Source: Copromyces sp. CBS 386.78 (Eukaryota > Ascomycota > Sordariomycetes > Sordariales > Sordariaceae). Taken from it: a DNA stretch of 64,000 nucleotides. The notes below the pieces were generated by a model, which searched no databases, was not told the DNA's origin, and saw only the letters and a program-made list of their open reading frames with translations. The stretch spans positions 62,001 to 126,000 of the forward strand of contig MU839198.1 in assembly GCA_030685235.1 (NCBI GenBank). Reading direction: 5' to 3'. The first letter of the stretch is position 1, and the number at the start of each line of letters is the position of its first letter. Shown here in pieces: positions 46,871 through 60,317 of the stretch. Position numbers and translations under genes: made by a program.

Positions 46871-47101
46871 TATCATAGGATTAGCCTGTAATAGGCACTA
46901 GTTGCGCACGACACCTATCATCGGCTGTCAGCCTCGTTATGGCCATTGGCCAATAACATCGCACCAGTGGACCCCAGTCTAGATCTAAGGCATGGCTCAG
47001 CCCTACCCTATATCCAGACCACACACCTCCCTCTCCTTTTCTCTCCTCGTACAACTACGTTTATCATATCTACCCCCTACCTTCGTATTATACCTATAAT
47101 A
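46871..47101 (+). repeat. 5' LTR of outer element (type A), 231 bp
   Basis: It begins TATCATAGGATTAGCC, a mutated form of the TGTCACAGG(A/G)TTAGCC start shared by all LTRs here, and ends before ATTAATTATAC, the presumed primer-site region. The first 170 bases retain many CA and TG dinucleotides and are hardly RIP-mutated; the rest is heavily mutated. The 231-bp length depends on the end inferred by alignment to the other LTRs. Confidence 0.65.
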
Positions 47102-47527
47102 ATTAATTATACCTATTTATTACGCTACGTACGTATATTATAAACTTTAAGATTATCGCCGCCGTCGTAAGTATTTCCGACGAGCCCGCGATTAATTTTA
47201 TCGTACTACGACTATACCTCTCTTTTATTGTATTGTAATATATTTCTCTTTTATCGTACCGCGACCGATTATAAAGTAGTTAAGAAAAACCTTCGTTATA
47301 TTACAACTAGTTATAAGGTAGCAAGTACTTTAAGCCTCTATAAGGTAGAGCCCTAGCTATAAAATAACCAATACGTTAATTAAGTTAATTAATATCGTAC
47401 TTAGCTATAGATTACAATATCGCGATTTCTACGATTGGCGCTATTATTAATTTTGAATACGAGCAACTCTTCGACAATATTACTGAGACTTTTAATAATA
47501 CCGCTCTTTAATACTTAAATAATTTAA
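47102..47527 (+). pseudogene. Leader and 5' part of gag, outer element
   Basis: RIP-mutated; the last 90 bases read FEYEQLFDNITETFNN and on to the insertion point. The reading continues after 54819, so this is the upstream half of a split gag. Confidence 0.6.
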
Positions 47528-47748
47528 TATCACAGGATTAGCCTATAACATGCCCACCCTACACAACCCTTAGATATGCCATAACCATTATCATGTCACA
47601 GTCACGTGCAGGGTCACGTACGCGCACGGACTAGCCTTCTAAGGCTCTCGTCTATATAGCCAATCCTCCGCATATATCTTTCCTTTCCTCTCCTTCGTAC
47701 AATAATGTATATCCTACCCTACCCCCAATAGTACTTCGCCCCGTAATA
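47528..47748 (+). repeat. 5' LTR, type B, 221 bp
   Basis: It begins TATCACAGGATTAGCC. The left half is rich in CA/TG (for example CATGTCACAGTCACGTGCAG) and little mutated; the right half has lost many CA sites relative to the 3' copy. It is followed by GTTTATTATACTTT, the mutated primer-site region. Confidence 0.88.
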
Positions 47749-49780
47749 GTTTATTATACTTTACTATTGCACTACGCGCGCTTAAGGGAAATAGAATTAA
47801 AAAAGTTAATCCGCTATTTAAAATCGTATCTGTAATTAAATTGTATTAATCTACGACTAAAAACTTAACCTCCTTATAAACGGAACAAGTATAAAACTCG
47901 GTTATATTATTAAATTCGAGCTAAGTAATATAGGTATTAACCTTATCTCTTTTTCCCTTTCCTACCTATTAATTAAAAATAATATATTCTAATAATAACT
48001 GTATTCGTATTAATTTAATAATTAATAACGGACTAATTACGGGTTATTACCGATAACTTTGGTGTAATAATTATTATTAAAACGCTTTAAATTTCTAATA
48101 ATAATCCTACGAATTAAATAATTTATAATACCTTTGTTAAAATACTTATAAATTTTAATAATAATCTTAATATTCGCTCCTTGTTTATTTATATTATAGA
48201 CTACGTTATTACGCTTACTTTAGTCCCTATATTTTGTAACGTTACCTTCGCTTTTAATTATTTCGTTTATAATAATATAATTGAAGCCCGCATACGAACT
48301 TAGAAAGCTAAAAAGGATTTTAACGAATCCTACTATAAAATCGATCGTTTAAATAATTGAAATACTAAACTCTAATAAAGAATTAATAAGTTTAAATAAT
48401 CCTTTAATAATTTTAAAATTAATACTTTTAAGTCCTTTCAAAAATAAAGGGATAAATACGCTGAAACTATTAATAAAGTCCGCGCTTAACTTAAATAAAT
48501 ATAAAATACTAAAGTACTATCTATCGTTATATCGGCTACGGACACTAGCGGTAATAGCTATAAGTCGGTATAATTATATACGTATATTACTCTATTCGAT
48601 AGTAAAAGTACTATTCCGTTAGAAAAGGCCGAAAAATACTATTCTTAGCGTATAAAAATTAAATTATACTAAATTAATAATCCTACCTATTTTGCTTTTA
48701 AATTTAAATGTTTTTTATATATCGCTAAATATTTTAAGGGTTTTCCTTTCTCGGCTATCGAATCCTAACTAATTAATATTTTCGAATATTTTATAAATAA
48801 TACTATATAGAAATAAAAGACTGCTATAGACCTTTTTAAGGAGTTTAATACTAAATATAATAATTTTAACCTTATTATTATCGCTCGCCGTGAGTTCGAT
48901 AATTAGAAAATAATTAAGGATATATACTAAGCCGCCTTTAAAAATCGTTTTACTATCCTAATCGACTAATACGCTATAAATAATTCTATAAAAATATATT
49001 TCCTTTGTAATAAAATTAATAAAGCCGTCCGTAACGCTATCGCTTACTAATATCCACTCCCGGCTAATAATAATTATGCTAAGTAATTCGAAATAACCTA
49101 CTCCTTAGCCTAAAGCTTCGAAGATAATACCTACCGTAAAAAGTTTGCTAACTCTTTCTATAAACTGCCCTCTACGAATAATAATACTATTTCTTCTTTG
49201 GAAAGACCCGTTAATTAAGGTAGTAATACGATAAATTTCGACTTAATATCTGCTACTAATATTATTATACGTAGTATAATTTTTTAAAAAATCTTCGAAT
49301 ATTGTATAAAAACCGGAATTTATATCCGTTGCAATTATAAAAACTACTTTTCTACTATTTACTATAATAATATTAATTTTAATAAAAACCCCCTGCTTCT
49401 ACCCGTAATGGCTGTGGCAGTCGTAGTAGTAGGGGTGGCGGTAAAGGCGGTAGTAAAAGTAGTAATAATAACGCCGCTCCTTAATAAGGCTAGTATAGTT
49501 ACGGCTAGTACGGCTATAGTTAGTGCGGTTATAGCTAGTAGTAGTAGTATTAAATTAATGCTATAAATGCTTAATCGGCTAATATAAATAATAATATTAC
49601 GGCGCCGCAATATTAATAAACTCCGGTCCTTACCTACGTTCTGGATTTCGTCGGTCCTATTTAAGGTAATAAAACCGATTATATTAATTAGTAGGGAAAT
49701 ATATAGCCTTTAAGCTAAATTGTGATTAGAAGTAACTATTTATAAGATAAAGGGAGGAGGGAAATGTCCTTATATAGTTT
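47749..49780 (+). pseudogene. gag of type B element, RIP-mutated
   Basis: After a leader, a gag-like frame runs from about 48250, read through TAA/TAG: charged coiled-coil-like sequence with a capsid-like helical region (KAEKYYSQRIKI, FKCFLYIAKYFKG). A Cys-rich zinc-knuckle ghost at about 49300-49360 reads EYCIKTGICIRCNYKN-like. A Gly/Ser-rich repeat follows at 49400-49500 where CG-rich bases survive. The ends are approximate. Confidence 0.6.
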
Positions 49781-52700
49781 AATATAATTGAAATTTATAA
49801 ATTTTTTGTAGATAACCGTTATAAATACCCTAATTTATTAAACCTTTCTATTTACTTATCTAATGGATCGTATAAAATATACTATTTAAATTTAATTAAT
49901 AATAGTTATACTGCTCTAAATTTTATTAATAAACGTTTCGTTTATCATTACTAATTTCCTTTTTATAAACTTATAACCCTTAAAATTTTATATTTCGCTA
50001 ATGGAGGCTCCATTAAAAGTAATATTACCTATTTTACTAAATTTACGATAAGGATAAGCTACTATTATAAAGTTATCAACCTATTTATTTACAATCTAAT
50101 TGAAAATAACCCTATTATTCTAAATTACTTATAGTTCGTTTACTATTCGCTAAATATTTCGTAATTTTATAATTCGTTCTAATTTACTTTAGCCTACGAA
50201 AAATGTAGTTATTTCCTAAAGGGGATCCCTAATAATAGATAGGAAGTACTAATAGTAAGCCTAATTCTAATTACTTAACTTAATATATTTAAGAAAGCTA
50301 CCTACGAAGAAGTATTAAATGAAGGAAAATTAAATATTAAACTATAAGCGGATACTTTACGTTGTATTTCTATCGCTGCAATTGTAAAACGAGTAGCCTA
50401 TTAACGGTTTAATTATTTTCGCAACCGGATTACTTACCGCTTAAAAACCCTTGCAATTAGTAAGATACTAACGGGCCCTGGCTAAGCTATTATATTTAAT
50501 GCCGTATTTTATAGTATAATACCCCCTCCTCTTCTATAGATAGTCCTAGTATTGTGTAAGGTAGTTAGAGGTTTCCGTACCGTTACTATAGATTACCGTA
50601 TTCCCGTTCGTTGCCTTTATATTTTAATAGGGCCTATTAACTCTAACGATATTAAAGAATTATCCGTTAACGCCTTTAATTAATTAGTAGAAAAGTATAA
50701 ATTCTAAATTATCCGTACTATACGAACTAATATAGCCGAAGATATTAAAAGGATACTAGAAGAGGATAAATTCGTAGAAGGATACGGCGTTTTAAACCTA
50801 TACGCTTTTAACAATTAATTAACCTTAAAAATAATTAAGGAAATCTTTATAGGTAAAGAATAAAAATATAAGAAGTTCTTCGACAATAATTTTTATTATT
50901 AAATCGACGGTCTAGTAAGTAAAAGTAATATAATTACTTTAAAGGTAATTAACGTTTTAAATTCTATTATAATTATTAGTACGAATAACGACTTTCTTTA
51001 ATATGAAGAAGTAATTAATTAATACTTCTCTGCTAACGGTATCGCCTTACGCAAAATCACTTTTGAAGATATTATTAAATTTTATAAAAAAGTAGATAAA
51101 CTACTTAAAACTGACGCCTAAATCTAAGCCAAACTTCTTCGATAATACTAATATTATATAAGTACTTTTCGTTAAAAAGGGGCTAAAACTTTACTCCCTT
51201 ATTAATTTTATAACTTCAAAATCGAATTCTGCCTAAGAACTACACCCCCAGCCGCTCGCGAGCGCCCTTTTAACTTAAATAAATTTAACGTTATTAAAAA
51301 ATAGATTGATAATATATTTTAAAAGAAGTTTATTTGCCTATTATAATTAAAAGCTTCCGTTCTAATCCTTTCAGCTAAAAAACTAAAAGGAGGAGTCTGC
51401 ATTTACGTTGATTACTGTAGAATTAATAATATTACCCTTAAATTATAATATTTACTATTGTTAATAAAAAAAACCTTCGATATAATCTACTACGTTAAAA
51501 TTTTTATTAAATTCGATGTTATTACTACTTTTAACTGTATCTGTATAAAAGAAGGATACAAATAGTTTATAGCTTTTATAATATAATTTAGACTATTTAA
51601 ATTATTAGTAGTATTATTTAATTTATAAAACGCCCCTAAGGCATTTTAAAATTATATTAATAATATCCTTTATAATATTCTTGACGTTTATACGACCGCT
51701 TACCTTAATAACGTCCTTATTTATTCTAATAACGTTAAAGACTATAAGTGGTATATTAATAATATTTTTAACCAGTTAGTTAAAATAGGCTTTAGTATCG
51801 ATATTGATAAATGCGAATTTTATATAATATAAACGAAATATTTAAGTTTTATTATTATATTAGGAAATATTAAAATAAATCCCGATAAAGTTAAAGCCGT
51901 TACTAACTAGGCGGTTCGCTAATTTAAGAAGTCCCTACAATCTTTCTTAGATTTTGCAAATTTCTACCGCTATTTTATTAAAGATTTTTCTATAATAGTA
52001 AAACCGCTATATAAACTTATAGAAAAGAATACTGCTTAGTTATAGTCTACTATATATAATTCCGCTTTTAAAACTTTAAAACGAATTTTTACTAGTAGAC
52101 TAGTATTAAAAATTTACGATTAGTCTAAAAAAATAATAGTCGAAACCGATACATTTAATTAAATAGCGGGCGGTACTTTATTTTAATATAGTAATAACGG
52201 TATCCTCTACCCTATTGCCTACTTTTCGTCAAAGCATATAGCCTAAGAATATAATTATAATATTTATAATAAAGAATTGCTCGCTATTATTAAAGTACTT
52301 AAAAAATAGAAGCTAAAATTCGAAAGCGTCCAATAACCCTTCGATATTCTAATAAATTATAAAAACTTCTAAACTTTTATAATTAATAAGTAGTTTACTT
52401 AATAATATATAAGGTAGTCCTAATTCTTATTATAATTTAATTTCTTAATTAAGTATACCCTAAAGCCGTAAAATTTTCGCCCTAATACTTTAAATTACAA
52501 ATTTAATAACCGTCCTACTAATACTAATAATAACCGTTTAATAGCCCGCTAGTAGGTATTCCTTAACCCTATATAGTTTGAAGAAGGATACCTAAAAGAA
52601 CCTTTAGATTTCTCCCTCTATTTAATAAGCGATTACGATAATAAATCTGTTAATAATATTATTTTAAATAATTATAAAACTTCTATTTTCCTTTAAGAAT

Positions 52701-54150
52701 TCGGTTTTTATTTTACAAACCCCGCTTACAAATAATAAATTCCTAGTATTAAGAAAGTATTTTATAACGTATTTACTAAGTATTAGGTAGTTAATAACGG
52801 AATTGCTAAATAACGTAATAAAATTATTATTAATCTTTATAATAAAGAGCTCTAATTCGTATTAATTAGCCGGTAATATAATTCCCCCAATACTAAATAC
52901 CCTAGCCGTAACGCAATTTACAACCTTCTTTAACACGAATTTTACTAGGAGGGGATAATTTACGATATTAGAGTTTTTTGTAAAGGCTATTTCCCCTATG
53001 CTAAAACGAAATTTTTAAAACGAAAATTTACTAGTTTATTTAAACTTTCTAAAATTTGCTTCGTACTTTAGAAAAATATTTCTATTAATTATGTTATACC
53101 GCTCTTAAAAAGTACCTACTTCGGATAGACCTTTAAATATATCGCCGTCGTTGTTAACTATTTAACTAAAATACAATACTATATCCTAATAGTAATTTTA
53201 AAAGCCGAAGAATTAACCGACTACTTTATCGACTAAATATATTACCTTTATAATTTACTAAATATAATCCTTTCTAATCGCGGTACGCAATTCGTTTTAT
53301 ATTTCTAAAATACTTTATATAAGCGGTTCGCTATTACTTACAAGTTAACTTCCGCTTTCTACCCTTAAACTAATATTTAAATAAAGTGTATTAATGTAAA
53401 GATAGAGTAATTCCTTCGCCTTTATATTAATTGGGCCTAAACTAATTAAGCCAAATAGCTTCCTCTTACTAAATTTATAAATAATAATATAATATTTTTG
53501 TTAATTGATATTTCTCCTTTTTTCGCTAATTACAAATTTTATCTACGAATAAATACTAAACTTCGCACTCCCTCGTACCCAGATCTATTACCTACTTAAT
53601 TAAAGGAGTATTACAAAGTTAACGAATTAGCCGACCGTTTTTAAATAATTTAGGATTTCGCCTTATAATAAATAAGACGTACCTAAGTATAATACGAAGA
53701 CAATATTAACCGTTACTGTATCGACTCCCTTAAGTATAAAGAGGGAAATTTAATATTTTTTAATACGATTAACCTTACTAACGGCCGCCTAATATTAAAA
53801 CTTTACCCCTAATAAGAAAGACCGTTTAAAGTTATATAAGCGGAATTTTATATAATTTATCTCGCCCTACCTTCGAATATAAAGTACGCCCCTATTTTCT
53901 ACGTTTCGATAGTTTAGCCCTAGATCGGTAGAGGCCTCTTTAGTTAAAATACTTTAATGGATATTAAGGTTAACGACGGTAGAATAATAGTTTGTACTAA
54001 TAATTATAAGGAGTATACCGAATAGGATTTTGAAAAGTTTATTGATTATGCTCAATTAAGTAATAATGCCTACTAGTATTACCGTATATAATAGAAAGGA
54101 GACTACTAACTGATTTAAGAACTTAAAGTTAACGTTATTAATTGTAAGGA
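49781..54150 (+). pseudogene. pol of type B element (protease, RT, RNase H, integrase)
   Basis: Readable blocks through RIP stops: FYKKVDKLLKTDAQIQ and GVCIYVDYCRINNIT before the RT palm; AFQNYINNILYN and AYLNNVLIYS (mutated from the YLDD-type active site) near 51640-51725; then ANFYRYFIKDFS and AFKTLKRIFTS; the RNase H-like EYNYNIYNKELLAIIK near 52240-52290; the integrase zinc-binding and core region at about 52900-53350 (ILSNRGTQF); and an integrase C-terminal part ending near LPSNIKYAPIFYVSIVQP. About 500 codons of uncertain sequence follow to the 3' LTR. It is non-functional. Confidence 0.75.
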
Positions 54151-54598
54151 AATAATCCTATATTTCTATAAGGAGAATCCTAATAAACTAATACCTCCCG
54201 AAGTATAATAATAGCCCGAATACGCTAACAACATTACCCCGGCACCCGAATCCGCTCCCAAATACCCCGAATCCGCTCTTAAGCCCCTAAGATAGTATTC
54301 CGCCCGCTTAATACGCCGTAAAGCCGTAACCGTAATCGATTTATCCGTTCCATTCCTAAATACTATTATAACGGTCCGTATACTAATTGAACTACTAGAT
54401 AAAAGTATAAAAGAATTAATATATTTACTAATAGGAAAGATATTATAACGATTAATAGATATTTAGGTAGGTAGGCTACCGCCTACGGAAATTATAAATT
54501 ATAATAAGATATTGAAGGAGATAGAATTTAACGGTTAGAATTATTATATTATATATATATCGTTTGAAGCTACTAGAACTTCTTTTAAGGGGGGATAG

Positions 54599-54819
54599 TA
54601 TTATAAAATTAATTTATAATATACCTACCCTATACGACCCTTAAATATACTATAACTATTATTATATTACGGTCACGTACAGGGTCACATACGCGTACGG
54701 ACTGGCCTTCCAGGGCTTTCGCCTATATAGCCAATCCTCCGCACACATTCTTCCTTTCCTCTCCTTCGCACAATAACGCATATTCTACCCTACCCTCAAC
54801 AGTGCCTCGCCCCGTGATA
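54599..54819 (+). repeat. 3' LTR, type B, 221 bp
   Basis: The same length as the 5' copy. Here the left half is strongly RIP-mutated (TATTATAAAATTAATTTA in place of the CA-rich start) while the right half keeps many CA sites (CCGCACACATTC, TCGCACAATAACGCA). This is the mirror image of the 5' LTR. Confidence 0.88.
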
Positions 54820-56300
54820 CTTAATTACAGAAGATCTTTATAACGCCGCTTCTAAATTTACCTAATATACCGCCTTTCCCTACGTTATTATCGCCTTCGC
54901 CTACTTAATTTACGAGGATTTAGTAAAGGCTAATACGTTCGCTACTATCGCTTAGAATTCTCTAAAGGCCGCTTATTAATAGATTGCTACTTAAGAAAAT
55001 ACTATTATTAATTTTTAATACGAAGCCTGTTAATTTTAAAATAATTTTACTATAATTAACAAAGTTAATAGTAGATTTAAAAAGATTGTTGAAACTTAAA
55101 TTAGGGCCTTTAAAAAAATTATTTGCAACAATATTAAAACCCCCGTATCTATCCCCGTCCCCAATTCTAATAATAAGGCTATAGCTATAATTATAATAAC
55201 CACCCTTAAAATTCGTACTAATAAAGATCCTACTGCTTATACTAGCGAGGACTCCTTTATTATTAAACGAGCCGAGGCTTTCTAGGATTGGCGCAATAAA
55301 ATTTAATTATGCTAATTCTAGGATACTTAGTAGTTTAATTAAAACGAACGTTATAAATTTACCTAGATTTTTTTATATTTTGGTAGTAACGCTTTTAGAA
55401 TTTTAGCTCCGTATATTATGCTTATTATTAAAGAGGACGACCCGATTAAGTGGAAATGGAAGAGTGCGGAGGCCTTCTTCGTCTATTTCGGTACGAAATA
55501 TAATTATATAGATTTTACCTTCGAGGTTTATTACGATTTCGAGTCCCTTAAAATAATTAAGGGTACGAGATAATTCGATTTTGAAGATAAATTCGTTACG
55601 ATTATTCATAAATGTGATTTCGACGATATTATAAAAACTTATTACTTTAAAATAAAGGTTACGAATGAAATTTATAATATTATTACCTACTAGTAGGATA
55701 CCCTAGCCTATAACGATTTCGATAGTTAGTTTACTTTCTACTATAAGTTCGCCACTAATTTGGAAGAGCGTAATTAGCGTAATAAAATTAATATTTATTT
55801 TAAGACTAGCGGTACTAGTAATAGTACCGTTACTTTTAAGCGTACTATTAATTAAGGTAGTATAATTATAGATTTCAATGCTATTAATATTTTCGATATT
55901 TAATTATCCTGTATAATTAATAAGGCGGTCTTCGATTATCGTATAAAAAATGGTCTTTATAAGCGCTACGCTAATATTAGCTACTTCGCCTACGAATGCT
56001 GTAATAATATTAATATTAATATCCTTAAGGAATAGAAGGAGCGCGACCACCGCTACTGCCGTAGTAGAGGCAATTATAATAATAATTGTAATAGACTTAC
56101 TATAAGCTAGTCCGGTTATAGTAATAATAATAATAATAGCATTCGAATTAATACCGTCGGTATTAGTAAGCCCGCCATTCCTATTATAATACCTGCTCCC
56201 GCTCTTGCCTAGTCCGCGGAATATAGCGTAGGAAATACTCCGCCTCTCTACTAAATCGCTTAGAAAGGCCGTCGTCTATAATAATTATAATAGAAAAGGA
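54820..56300 (+). pseudogene. gag of outer element, 3' part
   Basis: It continues the frame interrupted at 47527: LITEDLYNAASKFTQY and on. Recognisable gag capsid-like blocks follow (EAFQDWRNKIQLCQFQD, ERYKFTQIFLYFGSNAFRI at about 55260-55400), then a Cys/His zinc-knuckle ghost (AYECCNN to RDHRYCRSRGNY) near 55990-56070. A 68-codon minus-strand open frame at 55403-55609 is an artefact. Confidence 0.65.
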
Positions 56301-59300
56301 GGAGGATAATTTAATAAATTTAAAAATAATTTAATTTAAGAATTCGAATTTAAATAGTTATAATAATAATTTTATCCTCCTCTCTATTCAAATCGTTTAC
56401 GGACTGTGTAATTAATATAATAAATATGCCGCTTTAATTGATAATAGTTGCTCTACCCTTGCCTTTATTGATTACAGCTTTACTACTCGTTATACTATCC
56501 TACTCTTAAAACTTCCTAAACTTAAGGCCTTATATTTAGTAGATAATATATTTAAAAACTTTATTACTTATTACTATAAAATTCAATTATAAATCGATTA
56601 TTATATAGAGACGATCACTAGACTAATTTACGATTTAGCGGATAATTATCCTATAATTTTAAATATACCGTAATTTAAATTTTATAACCCCGTAATTTTA
56701 TAGCTAGATAATACTATTACTTTTATTAACTATTGCGCAAGTCGCTACCTTCCCGTAGACCTCCCTCCCTCTTTATAGTATACCCCAAAGGTTTAGAAGT
56801 ATATATATACGCGTCGCTACGAAATTATATAAAGTATAACTATACTAGTTAATTACTTTAATACCCTATTAATAGACCCTATTTATAAAATTATTACTAT
56901 TGAAAATGACTTTTTTAATACTTTAATTATAGACCTTAATACCCTAATTGTAGAGTTTAGTAACCTAATTACGGACCTATCTCCTAAACGGACTAAACCT
57001 ACTATTTACCGTACTATAATTAATTAGCGGAAATCTAATCCCTATTATTATATTATAATACGCCGGGTATATTTCCTAAACGGCCCTATTAACCTAACAA
57101 ATATTAAAAATATAACGGCTACTAACTTTAATTAATTATATAAAAAATATTATTTACGAATATTCTATATTTCGTACGTAGAATTCTACGTGATTATAGA
57201 GGAGGCTAGGGCGGAGGAAGAAGCCCGGGCTAAAGAAATAGAAGGAGGCGTCTTAAAGTTTGAAGAATATAAAAATAATAAAGGTATTATTAATAGAGGG
57301 GTAGGGATAGGATTAGCTAACTTTATATTAAAGATAGAATAGGAAATTTAGAACGGCAACGGCGCTAAATATAAAAAACTATTAAGTAAATATTATTATT
57401 TATAAATTAACGCCTGCGTTAGTAAAGGCTCTAAAGTCGCTATCCGGGCTATAAAGATTACTAAATACGTATATTTCAACAGTAATATAAACGAAGATTT
57501 CGAACGGTATAAAGCTATTAAACTCGCCGCCAATATTATAAAAGAAAATATAACTAAATTTTATAAGAAAGCCGATAAGCCGCTTAAAACTAACGCTTAA
57601 ATTAAAAAAAAGCTTCCTAAATAATATTAGAATTACTTCAACGTTTTTAAATTTTATAACACTACAGTCTTACCTCCCTACCACTCTTATAACTTTAAAA
57701 TCGAATTCCGCCCGGAAAAATAAACACCCTATACGAAATCTAAAGTATTTAACCCCGACGAATTAAATATAATTAAGAAGTAAATTAACGACAACTTCTA
57801 TAATAAGTTTATTTATCCTTCGTAATTAGAGGCCGTTTTTTAAATCCTATTAATATAGAAGCCGGGCGGAAGTCTTAAAATTTATATAAATTATAGAAGG
57901 ATTAATAATATTACTTTTAAAAGCCGCTACCTACTCTCTTTAATTAAAGAAATTTTTAATACTATTTACAAAGTAAAAATCTTTACTAAGCTAAATATTA
58001 TTACTACTTTTAACCGTATTCGTATTATAGAAAGGTATAAATAGCTAACAGTATTTATTATTTATTTTAGCCTATTCGAATTATTAATTTATCCTTTTGG
58101 CTTATAGGGAACCCTTAATACTTTCTAAAATTACATTAACAATATCTTATACAATATCCTAAATATTTACACAACCGCTTACCTAAACGATATCCTTATT
58201 TTATTAAATAACGAAGAGGAATACCGGAAGTATATAAACGATATTCTTACCCGTTTAGAAAAGGCCAACTTATAAGTTAATATCAATAAGTGCGAATTTT
58301 ATATTAAAAAAATTAAATATTTTAATTTAATTATTACCCCTAGTAGTATCGAAATAGACTTAGAGAAGGTTAAAGCTATTATAAATTAGCAACCCCTAAC
58401 CTTTAAAAAAATTTTATAAAATTTCTTAAAATTCGCTAACTTTTATCGTTGCTTTATTAAAGGTTTTTTAATTATAATAATACTACTTTACAATTTTATA
58501 AAGAAGGACGCGGAATAGGTTTGGACTATAGTATAATAGTCCGCTTTTGAAATTTTAAAAAGCGTATTTACTAGCGGACTAACTTTACGAATTTACAACT
58601 AATCTAGAAAGACGGTTATTAAAATTAATACTTTAAATTAAGCTTTTAAAAATACCCTCTCTTAGTACGGAAACGACAACGAATTCTACCTAATCGCCTA
58701 TTTCTTAATACGGTACTTAGCAATAGAATATAATTACAATATTTACAATAAAGAATTCTTCGCTATTATTAAAGCCCTAAAAAAATAGCATTTAAAATTA
58801 GGGGCGCCTAACAACCGTTTAATATCGTTACAAATTATAAAACTCTATAAACCTTTATAACTAATAAGTAGCTTACGCCCCGCCATATAAAATAATTATA
58901 ATTCTTATTATATTTTAATTTTTTAATCCGCTATATACTAAAGTTTTAAAATCTCCGCCCTAATATATTAAATAGGAAATTAGAAGACCTTCCCTTAAAT
59001 ATAGACAATTTTCGCTTAAAAGCCCGTAATTATAAACTTATCGACCCCACCTAATTCGAAAACAACTACCTCTCCTTATCTACTATAACCATTATTAACG
59101 ACCTCAATTTTAATAAAGAAGTATTCCTATTATTGCTAAATACCTTAGAAAAGCCGGATAAATTTACCGATAATATTATTAACGAAAGCTACGACTAATT
59201 AACTTTAATATAGGAAGTCGTTAGTTACTTAAAAAATCTAGGCCGCATTAAATAGTACCCTTATATTAAAAAAAAGTTGAAGGTCGCCTTTACTGAATAT

Positions 59301-60317
59301 TCTACGATAGGAGGTAAAGCTTACTATAAAAGGAAGATATTTATTAACCCCAACAATACTACTACCTAATTACTATTCATCTATTATACTTATTCGTTAC
59401 TAATAGTAAGCTATCTAAGTAGAAATAAAATATAAATATAAATAAACGGATATTTTAATCGATTACATTTCTCCGCTACTAAAAAATTTCTACTTAGGCT
59501 AGAAGTTTAAATATATTGCCGTTATAGTAGATCGCTTAACGAAAATATACCATTATATCCTTACTATTATTATAAAGGCTAAGGAATTAATAAATCGTTT
59601 TATTAATTATATTTATACCCTTTACGGCCTATTCGATATTATTATTTCTAATTATAATATTTAATTTATATTTTTATTCTAGTTTATAATTTATAAACGT
59701 TTAGTAATTAAAAGGCTCTTAAATTCCACTTTCTATTTATAAATTAATATTTAAATAAAATATATTAACATAAAAATAGAATAATATTTACGTATTTTCG
59801 TTAATTAGGTATAAACGAATTAAGTATAATAATTACTATTAGCGTAATTTGTAAGCAATAATATAATTTTTAAAACTACGGGCATAACTCCCTTCTTTAC
59901 TAATTACGGTTTTTATTTTCGTATAAGCATCGAACCCGCGGTAATCGTACCGTTAAAAAGGTTTTTGCTAGTATAATAAAAGGAATATATAAAAGCTAGC
60001 GAACTATTCGCCCGTTTCGAAATTATTTAGAATTATATACGTACTTCTATAAAGAAAATATAAAATTAATACGAGGTTAACGCTAACGAAAACCGGTCCG
60101 ATACGCTAAAATACCGAGCCGGGGATTTTATTATATTTAATACGACTAATTTCAATAACGGTAAATTATACAATAAATTTTACTTATAATAGGAAGGCCC
60201 CTTTAAAGTAAATTAGGTACAATTTTATATTATTAAACTAATCCTTCCTATTAATATAAAATACTTATTAATTTTTTATATCTTTATAGTTAAACCTTAT
60301 TAAGAAGGTTTCTTTAA
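56301..60317 (+). pseudogene. pol of outer element (protease, RT, RNase H, integrase)
   Basis: A protease ghost AALIDNSCSTLAFIDYSF (about 56430-56480) corresponds to a DSG-type retropepsin. RT blocks: SLKIYINYRRINNITF, TFQNYINNILYNILN and AYLNDILILL at about 58120-58205. RNase H: EYNYNIYNKEFFAIIKALKK near 58730-58790. Integrase follows from about 59300 with ILTIIIKAKELINRF-like core residues, and a C-terminal end LPINIKYLLIFYIFIVKPYQ near 60240-60300. All are broken by RIP stops. Confidence 0.7.

Larger units (their letters stand above)
47528..54819 (+). mobile_element. Complete Ty3/Gypsy LTR retrotransposon (type B), 7292 bp, RIP-mutated
   Basis: Two LTRs of equal length (221 bp) at 47528-47748 and 54599-54819 bound gag, protease, RT, RNase H and integrase ghosts in Ty3/Gypsy order. 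A purine tract (AGGGGGGATAG) directly precedes the 3' LTR. The 5-bp flanks are TTTAA (left) and CTTAA (right), identical except for one C to T change that RIP would produce, so this is the likely target duplication. The insertion lies inside the gag of the outer element, whose frame continues across it. Confidence 0.88.
46871..60317 (+). mobile_element. Outer Ty3/Gypsy element, RIP-mutated, twice interrupted
   Basis: It begins with an LTR at 46871-47101, followed by the primer-site region and the start of gag. A complete 7.29-kb element (47528-54819) is inserted inside gag. After it gag resumes in the same frame, then protease, reverse transcriptase, RNase H and integrase follow up to about 60300, where a third LTR element begins. 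Its own 3' LTR is not seen and should lie right of the window if the third element is also an insertion. Order RT-RNase H-integrase is that of Ty3/Gypsy. All genes are dead through RIP. Confidence 0.72.

Noticed and set aside
49362..49610. 82-codon minus-strand frame in the type B element
   Set aside because: It is the complement of the Gly/Ser-rich, Asn-rich gag tail; composition artefact.
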